From CAWUIO01 sp963922455 (GTDB taxonomy: Bacteria > Bacteroidota > Bacteroidia > Cytophagales > Microscillaceae), in assembly GCA_963922455.1 (NCBI GenBank), contig CAWUIO010000006.1, forward strand, positions 1 to 64,000: a stretch of 64,000 nucleotides of DNA. Reading direction: 5' to 3'. The translations under genes were made by a program, and so were the position numbers. The first letter of the stretch is position 1. Each line of letters begins with the position of its first letter. This document shows, piece by piece, positions 58,681 to 64,000 of the stretch. The notes under the pieces were generated by a model. That model saw only the letters and a list, made by a program, of their open reading frames with translations, did no database searches and was not told where the DNA came from.

Positions 58681-60945
58681 ATGCAAATTGTCACTCGTTT
58701 ACTTCTACTCTTTCTAGGTTTATCCCATCAACTCCCGGCGCAAAGCCTCCTCAGAGGTAGAGTGCTCGACCAAACTACCCAAGAAGCCTTGGTGGGGGTT
58801 ACTATTCAAAATGCTCAAACCAGCACCGGAACGTTTACCGATGAGCGGGGATATTTTGAAATAGCTTGGGCAAGCGAATTACTCATAAGCCATATCGGTT
58901 ACCAAGCCCTTCGCTATCCCCCATCCCAGGAAGCCCAAGATCTCATTATTTACCTAAAACCTCAGGCAGAATCATTATCTGAGATCATCGTTCAAGCGGC
59001 GTCTTCCCCTCGTTTTTACCGTCATACCGCAGGGTCTGTAGCATTGGTTGACAGCTTAGCCTTAGTGAGAGATGCCGAAATTAATATTCAAGATGCCTTA
59101 AACCGAATTCCGGGTATTTATTTCCACAATGGGGCCTTAAACACCAATCGCCTCACCGTGCGGGGTATTGGGTCGCGCTCCTTATTTAGCACCCGAAACA
59201 TACGGGCCTACCTAGACGAGATCCCCTTGAGTACGGGTGAAAACGAAACCACCCTCGAAGATTTAGACTTGGATATTTTGGATAGAGTGGAAATTCTCAA
59301 AGGCCCCGGGCCCAGCGCTTACGGAGCCGGATTGGGAGGTACTTTGTTGCTTCGCTCCCGGGCTCAAAAAACCGAAGGTACGTTTGCCCGCCATCAAAGC
59401 CAATTTGGCTCCTACGGCCTTCGAAAAACCAAGCAAAGCTTCGGAATTCAGCACCGCAAATTACAATGGAATGCCACGTATACCAACCTACACAGTGAGG
59501 GATACCGGGACAATAATCAATACGACCGCCACAGTGTCTACCTCCTCGGTCAAGTAAGGCCCAACCCTTACCAAAAACTGAGCTTTTTGGGGATTTATCA
59601 ATCCTTGGTAGCCTTTATCCCAAGTTCTCTCAATGCCGATGACTTTAGGGAAAATCCCCGCCAGGCTGCCTTTACCTGGGGCGCCTCTCAAGGAAATGAA
59701 GATGCCGAGCGGGGCACCTTTGGTCTTTCTTTTCAAAATCAGGGCCCGGATGCTTGGGATTGGTCGGGCAGTATTTTTATGAACTTTCGCCAGGCCCGGG
59801 AAATTCGGCCATTCAACTTACTCAACGAACAGTCTCAAAACGCGGGTTTACGTTTTCAAGTAGGCTATAACTTCAAAATCTTGGGCTTTCCCGCCAGTGT
59901 CCGCTTGGGAGGAGAGTATTTCAGGGAGCTCTATGAGGCCGAAACCTTTGAAAATGAAGACCGAACCTATGGAGCCCAACTTAGCAATCAGGAACAAGTA
60001 CGACAATACGGCAATGCCTTTCTTATGCTGAGCCAACAGGTCACTTCCAAATTATTTTTGGAAACCAGTTTGCATAGTAATAAAACCTTGTACGAAGTAC
60101 GTGACTTTATTGATCCGGACAATGAAGGGAATTACACCTTCGAAACTATCTGGTCACCCCGCTTGGGCCTCCGTTACCAAGTAAATGATTTATGGAACCT
60201 TCAATTTACCTTGAGCCACGGTTTCTCACAACCCGCCGTTGACGAAACCCTCACCCCCGAAGGCCAGTTTAACCCCGACATCCAACCCGAAACCGGCTGG
60301 AATTATGAGTTAAGTAGCCGTGGCAGCCTTCTCAAAGGACGTTTTTGGTATTCCCTCAGCGTGTATACCATGCGAATTAAAAATTTACTGGTAGCCCGAC
60401 GCACGGCCTCCGATGCATTTGTAGGCGTAAATGCCGGAAGTACCCGTCACAACGGTATTGAGCTGGAAGCCAATGCCTTACTCTGGCAAAATATGTCCAA
60501 CCAAGGCCGTTTCTTTGTCAATTATACCTTGGCCGATTACACCTTCAAAGATTTTGTCGACCTAGAAGATGACTTTTCCGGCAATGATCTTACCGGTACT
60601 CCTCGCAATACCCTCAATGCGGGACTAGATGTAAATCTTCCCTGGGGCTTTTTCACCCACCTCAATATCCAGTGGATTGACCGTATACCGATCAATGATG
60701 CCAATACCGTATATTCTGATTCTTATTTTCTTACTCATGTAAAATTGGGCCATCGACTCCAATGGAAAGGTGGCTGGACCTTGGAAACCCAGGTGGGTAT
60801 CCGTAATCTTTTTGATGAGCGCTACGCTTCTATGTTGCAGATCAACGCCTTAGCCTTTGGGAATGCTTTGCCCCGGTACTTTTATCCGGGTCTTCCCCGT
60901 AACTATTTTGGGGGTATTAAACTCTCCTGGCAGCTTTCTAAGTAA
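58681..60945 (+). CDS. TonB-dependent outer-membrane receptor
   Basis: About 754 residues. Signal peptide TRLLLLFLGLSHQLPAQ, a carboxypeptidase-regulatory-like domain (LLRGRVLDQTTQEALVGVTI; TFTDERGYFEI), the plug (INIQDALNRIPGIYFHNGAL; VEILKGPGPSAYGAGLGGTL) and a 22-strand-type barrel ending GIKLSWQLSK. It imports a large ligand (siderophore, vitamin or oligosaccharide) using TonB energy. ATG 58681 (MQIVTRLLLL) is preferred over 58624 because it begins the signal peptide. No SusD partner follows; the secreted amylase gene 194 nt downstream suggests, but does not prove, a maltodextrin link. The similarity to ferric-siderophore receptors leaves the ligand open. Confidence 0.93.
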   Translation: MQIVTRLLLLFLGLSHQLPAQSLLRGRVLDQTTQEALVGVTIQNAQTSTGTFTDERGYFEIAWASELLISHIGYQALRYPPSQEAQDLIIYLKPQAESLSEIIVQAASSPRFYRHTAGSVALVDSLALVRDAEINIQDALNRIPGIYFHNGALNTNRLTVRGIGSRSLFSTRNIRAYLDEIPLSTGENETTLEDLDLDILDRVEILKGPGPSAYGAGLGGTLLLRSRAQKTEGTFARHQSQFGSYGLRKTKQSFGIQHRKLQWNATYTNLHSEGYRDNNQYDRHSVYLLGQVRPNPYQKLSFLGIYQSLVAFIPSSLNADDFRENPRQAAFTWGASQGNEDAERGTFGLSFQNQGPDAWDWSGSIFMNFRQAREIRPFNLLNEQSQNAGLRFQVGYNFKILGFPASVRLGGEYFRELYEAETFENEDRTYGAQLSNQEQVRQYGNAFLMLSQQVTSKLFLETSLHSNKTLYEVRDFIDPDNEGNYTFETIWSPRLGLRYQVNDLWNLQFTLSHGFSQPAVDETLTPEGQFNPDIQPETGWNYELSSRGSLLKGRFWYSLSVYTMRIKNLLVARRTASDAFVGVNAGSTRHNGIELEANALLWQNMSNQGRFFVNYTLADYTFKDFVDLEDDFSGNDLTGTPRNTLNAGLDVNLPWGFFTHLNIQWIDRIPINDANTVYSDSYFLTHVKLGHRLQWKGGWTLETQVGIRNLFDERYASMLQINALAFGNALPRYFYPGLPRNYFGGIKLSWQLSK

Positions 60946-61139
60946 TTCCAGAAAAGCTTGGATACGCTCTATTTGGCTTGCCAAACTTGGCAAAATTTGA
61001 GTATTAGCCTATGAACCAGGGAGTCCTGCTTATTTTTTAGAAGATAGAAATACATTCTCCAAACTTTCTTCTAAATTAGTAATCTGAAAATTTTTAATTA
61101 ACTCATATCATCTCCAGGATTCCATTCCGGTTTTACGTC

Positions 61140-62996
61140 ATGATACCTCGTTTGATAAATCCTCCATCTATCCGTCTCCTCCTCTGGATTCTTTTATATC
61201 TTTCCTTTCCTGCCTCTTCGCAAGAAATCCAAAAAGTGGAGCCAGCCAATTGGTGGGTAGGCATGAAAGACCCCAAATTGCAAATCATGCTCTATGGCCA
61301 AGATCTAGCTGGGGCCCAGGTTAGCCTGGACTATCCGGGCTTCCGTTTAGATCAAGTGGTTCAATTGGCCAATCCCAATTATCTACTCCTAGAACTGAGC
61401 CTTAGTACTGACTGCGCTCCCGGACAAGCCCAAATCAAATTAGAAAAAGGGCGCTGGAAACAAACCATTCCTTACGAACTGAAAGCCCGCAGTCAGGATA
61501 CCCGCCGGTACCGTGGCTTTTCCCCCGCCGATGTGATCTACTTACTCATGCCCGACCGCTTTGCCAATGCGCTTCCTGAAAACGATGAAATAGAAGGCAT
61601 GCGGGAATCTCTTGACCGGGAGGATGAGTACGGCCGTCACGGAGGGGACATCCAAGGCATCCGTGACCATGTAGATTATTTTAAGAACATGGGTATCACC
61701 ACGCTCTGGTTGAACCCTTTGCTCGAGAATGACATGCCCAAGCAATCCTACCACGGATACGCCATCACCGATTTTTACCAAGTAGACGCCCGGTTTGGGA
61801 GCAATGAAGACTACCGTAAACTAGTGGATGACATACGAGAGCAAGGTATGAAATGTATTATGGACATGGTGGTAAACCATTGCGGCTTAAACCACTATTT
61901 TATTGCCGACCCCCCAGGCAAAGGCTGGGTACACGAGTTTCCGGAGTTTACCCGTAGCAATTACCGGGGCGTAGCTGCCTTGGACCCTTACCAGGCCCCT
62001 TCTGATTATACCTTAGTCCGACAAGGCTGGTTTGATACCACGATGCCCGATTTAGATCAGCGCAACCCCCTGTTGGCGCGCTATCTTATACAGAATTCAA
62101 TCTGGTGGATTGAGTATTTAGGCCTAGATGGCATACGAATGGATACGTATTCCTACCCCTATCGTACGTTTTTAGCCGATTGGGCGGGAGCCATCCGGAA
62201 TGAATACCCAACCTTTAGTATTGTAGGCGAAGTATGGGAATATCATGTGCCCACTCAAGCCTACTGGCACGATGGACAGCCTAATCAGGATGGATATGAT
62301 AGTAATATCCAAAGTGTCACCGATTTTACCTTACAAAAAGCCTTAGATTTGGCCTTTAAGGAAGAACCCGGCTGGGATGTGGGCTTGGCCCGCATTTACT
62401 ATACCCTGGCTCAAGATCATGTATATCCCGATCCGAGTCAGAACTTGATCTTTGTAGACAACCACGACATACCCCGTTATTTTACGGTGGTGGGTGAAGA
62501 CATCCGTAAGTACAAGATGGGCTTGATTGTCACTCTGACCACTCGCGGAATTCCCCAGTTGTACTATGGCACCGAATTGGCCTTAGGCGGCGAGACGCAC
62601 GGTCAGGTGCGTCCTGAATTTCCCGGGGGCTGGGCCGATCATAGCAAAAATGCCTTTACCGGAGAGGGATTGAGCGCCGAGGAAAAAGATATACAAAACT
62701 TTTGTGCTAAGTTGATCAACTGGCGTAAAAACCAAAAAGCCATCCATGAGGGCAAATTGAGACACTATATCCCCGAGGATGGGATATACGTCTATTTCCG
62801 CTACCTAGACGATGCCTGCGTGATGGTGCTTCTCAACAACAAGGAAGAAACGCAGGTGGTAAACACCCAACGTTTTGCCGAAAGCATGCAAGGCTATACC
62901 CAAGCCTGGGACCTTATCCACGAACGTAATCTTAGCGATCTTTCCAAAATCACCCTGGCCGCCAAATCCGGTCTTATCTTAGAGCTAAAAAAATAG
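61140..62996 (+). CDS. Secreted alpha-amylase family protein (GH13, cyclomaltodextrinase/neopullulanase-like)
   Basis: 618 residues with a signal peptide (LLLWILLYLSFPASSQ), an N-terminal Ig-like domain (VEPANWWVGMKDPKLQIMLY, as in cyclomaltodextrinase N domains) and a GH13 barrel. The four conserved regions are visible: DMVVNHCG, GIRMDTYSYP (nucleophile Asp), VGEVWEYH (acid Glu) and FVDNHDIPRY (Asp). The C-terminal beta domain ends LAAKSGLILELKK. It should hydrolyse alpha-1,4-glucans or cyclodextrins in the periplasm or on the surface. The ATG at 61140 precedes the signal peptide. Confidence 0.92.
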   Translation: MIPRLINPPSIRLLLWILLYLSFPASSQEIQKVEPANWWVGMKDPKLQIMLYGQDLAGAQVSLDYPGFRLDQVVQLANPNYLLLELSLSTDCAPGQAQIKLEKGRWKQTIPYELKARSQDTRRYRGFSPADVIYLLMPDRFANALPENDEIEGMRESLDREDEYGRHGGDIQGIRDHVDYFKNMGITTLWLNPLLENDMPKQSYHGYAITDFYQVDARFGSNEDYRKLVDDIREQGMKCIMDMVVNHCGLNHYFIADPPGKGWVHEFPEFTRSNYRGVAALDPYQAPSDYTLVRQGWFDTTMPDLDQRNPLLARYLIQNSIWWIEYLGLDGIRMDTYSYPYRTFLADWAGAIRNEYPTFSIVGEVWEYHVPTQAYWHDGQPNQDGYDSNIQSVTDFTLQKALDLAFKEEPGWDVGLARIYYTLAQDHVYPDPSQNLIFVDNHDIPRYFTVVGEDIRKYKMGLIVTLTTRGIPQLYYGTELALGGETHGQVRPEFPGGWADHSKNAFTGEGLSAEEKDIQNFCAKLINWRKNQKAIHEGKLRHYIPEDGIYVYFRYLDDACVMVLLNNKEETQVVNTQRFAESMQGYTQAWDLIHERNLSDLSKITLAAKSGLILELKK

Positions 62997-63242
62997 GTGG
63001 AATTTAGTCTGTGCATAGCCAAGCGTAATCCATTAAAAAACTCAAGCAGCCCGGGCCGGACTTTCCTTAGCCACCTTCCCTCGCCCCAAGCAGCGTGGGG
63101 ATCACGTTGGCCTCAAGATGAGATCTATCTCTGAGCCAGATAGTATATAAAGTCTAGCCTTACGTACGTCATGCCCCCCCTTATTGCCTTGAAACTTCAT
63201 TCTTTGCCCCACAGTAGGAAAGAATAAAAAGCTAAACCCTGT

Positions 63243-63686
63243 ATGAAAAAAGAACTGCGTAATAATTCGGGCTTTATGTATTATACCTTAGAGTACAAAC
63301 CCGAACAAGAATTAATTATTTCAGCTTGGTATGGCGAAGATCTCAGCCTAAAAGAAATTCAAGAAGCCTGCACTTTAGCGCTTGACTTAATACAGGCGCA
63401 TCAAATCCCACTTATTTTGAATGATAATAGCCAACTCACAGGAACCTGGGACAACGCAAATGATTGGATTAATGACTATTGGATGCCCGAGGCTATCAAA
63501 GGAGGCTTAAAACGCTTTGCCCACGTTTTGTCACCAGAGTTTTATGCGCAATTATCGGCCGAACTCATGGAGGATGACAATCAGAGCATCGCCGCCGATT
63601 TTGAACTTGTCATCTTTGAGGAGGTACAGGAAGCTGAGAATTGGCTGCTAAGTTATCAAGGAAAAGCGGCAGAAAAGCTCTCTTAG
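63243..63686 (+). CDS. STAS/SpoIIAA-like small protein, paralogue 1
   Basis: 147 residues: MYYTLEYKPEQELIISAWYG, EACTLALDLIQAHQIPLILN then DNSQLTGTWDNANDWINDYW, MPEAIKGGLKRFAHVLSPEF and FELVIFEEVQEAENWLLSYQ. The alternation of strands and helices, with the end EEVQEAENWL, resembles the SpoIIAA-like/STAS-like family of Bacteroidota (inference). It is followed 57 nt later by a close paralogue in the same direction, so a tandem duplication. No membrane or secretion signal. The cytoplasmic role is unknown. Confidence 0.75.
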   Translation: MKKELRNNSGFMYYTLEYKPEQELIISAWYGEDLSLKEIQEACTLALDLIQAHQIPLILNDNSQLTGTWDNANDWINDYWMPEAIKGGLKRFAHVLSPEFYAQLSAELMEDDNQSIAADFELVIFEEVQEAENWLLSYQGKAAEKLS

Positions 63687-63743
63687 ACCATATTAACCTT
63701 CTTAGAAAAAAAAACCCAAAATTCCTTCTCAAACTTAGCAAGT

Positions 63744-64000
63744 ATGACAAAAGAACTCTATAAGCAAACGGGCTCAGTGTATTATACCTTGGAGTTTAAA
63801 CCCGAACAAGAACTAATTGCTGCCGCTTGGTATGGCGAGCACCTGAGTGCCGATGAAATCAAAAAAGCCTGTATGCTTTCCTTGGATCTTATCAGAAGTC
63901 AACAAATCAGCCTCTTCATCAACGACAATCGCAAGCTAGAAGGGACTTGGGACAATGCAGAGGAATGGATTACGACCTACTGGATACCCGAAGCCCAAAA
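63744..64000 (+). CDS. STAS/SpoIIAA-like small protein, paralogue 2 (cut by window end)
   Basis: ATG 63744 starts MTKELYKQTGSVYYTLEFKP and continues EQELIAAAWYGEHLSADEIK, RSQQISLFINDNRKLEGTWD and NAEEWITTYWIPEAQ, running into the end of the window. It aligns without gaps to the first 86 residues of the upstream gene, with roughly half to two thirds of the positions identical and WDNA(E/N)xWI strictly kept. The gene is open at the window edge, so its 3' end is not visible. Confidence 0.85.
   Translation, partial: MTKELYKQTGSVYYTLEFKPEQELIAAAWYGEHLSADEIKKACMLSLDLIRSQQISLFINDNRKLEGTWDNAEEWITTYWIPEAQ

Noticed and set aside
63040..63130. Possible sixteenth element copy (CCCGGGCCGGAC...TTAGCC)
   Set aside because: Only scattered words match. 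Neither the end helix nor the 3' hairpin can be formed.

Overview
The window is chromosomal DNA of a Bacteroidota bacterium, most likely from the Cytophagia/Saprospiria side of the phylum. The evidence is the gene content: ribosomal protein THX, DUF2480, DUF4175, a TonB-dependent receptor with an N-terminal carboxypeptidase-like domain, a YbeY with the Bacteroidota-type GYxDK end, TTG-N20-TAnnTTTG promoters and few strong Shine-Dalgarno sequences. The species cannot be named from this sequence alone.

Layout. 0-10.5 kb: two small AT-rich ORFs; the tsaB-DUF2480-macrodomain operon; an aminotransferase with a solitary nuoD; a TPR lipoprotein; an LpxR-like outer-membrane enzyme; a methyltransferase; and an ECF sigma/anti-sigma/DUF4097-like operon. 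10.6-13.7 kb: a gene graveyard holding a frameshifted alcohol dehydrogenase, a two-repeat CRISPR remnant without cas genes, a cupin gene split by one stop codon, a frameshifted LytTR gene and the last 49 codons of an S41 protease. 13.8-17.0 kb: an LRR protein, a DtxR/MntR regulator and mnmE. 17.1-22.5 kb: an AT-rich polymorphic-toxin island. It has an IS256 transposase remnant, then, all on the minus strand, the PT-TG pre-toxin tail of a broken main toxin followed by five toxin/immunity pairs. Four of the toxin tips lack a start codon and open with the same short junction (GCCGCTAGGGGGG-like). 22.7-34 kb: tRNA-Arg, hydrolases, ferredoxin, a lone OpuCA-type ATPase, ribosomal protein THX, a glycosyltransferase, a membrane-anchored TAXI protein, ADP-ribosylglycohydrolase and exonuclease III. 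34-46 kb: DUF4175, an RsbW-like kinase, YbeY, DinB, a potassium channel, MarR and TPR proteins. 46-64 kb: a single-chain acetate kinase-PduL fusion, UvrA, a lipoprotein pair, a large multi-PAS hybrid histidine kinase with REC and HPt domains, a TonB receptor, a periplasmic alpha-amylase, and a tandem pair of small paralogues cut by the window end.

The most striking feature is a family of about 131-nt intergenic elements, 15 copies in 64 kb (about one per 4 kb), in both orientations and never inside an intact gene. The 5' and 3' ends pair (GGCTT/AAGCC) and a strong 3' hairpin follows the conserved core. Both helices change by compensating substitutions between copies (terminal helix GGCTG/CAGCC and GGCAT/ATGCC; 3' hairpin CCCGCGCG, CCCCGGCG, CCCCCTCCCC, CCCCGCTCCCCC or ACCGGC, each with its exact complement). 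This points to selection on a folded RNA or DNA structure. Several copies carry a pyrimidine-rich companion tract on the 5' side. Two inverted copies and a 115-bp direct repeat bracket the toxin island.

How the genes fit together. Housekeeping genes (tsaB, mnmE, nuoD, uvrA, dinB, xth, ybeY, rpsTHX) are scattered between accessory DNA. The acetate kinase-PduL fusion would carry out the acetyl-CoA/acetate energy branch in one protein. The TonB receptor and amylase may serve glycan uptake, although no SusD is seen. The toxin island looks like a recombination store of silent toxin tips with retained immunity genes.
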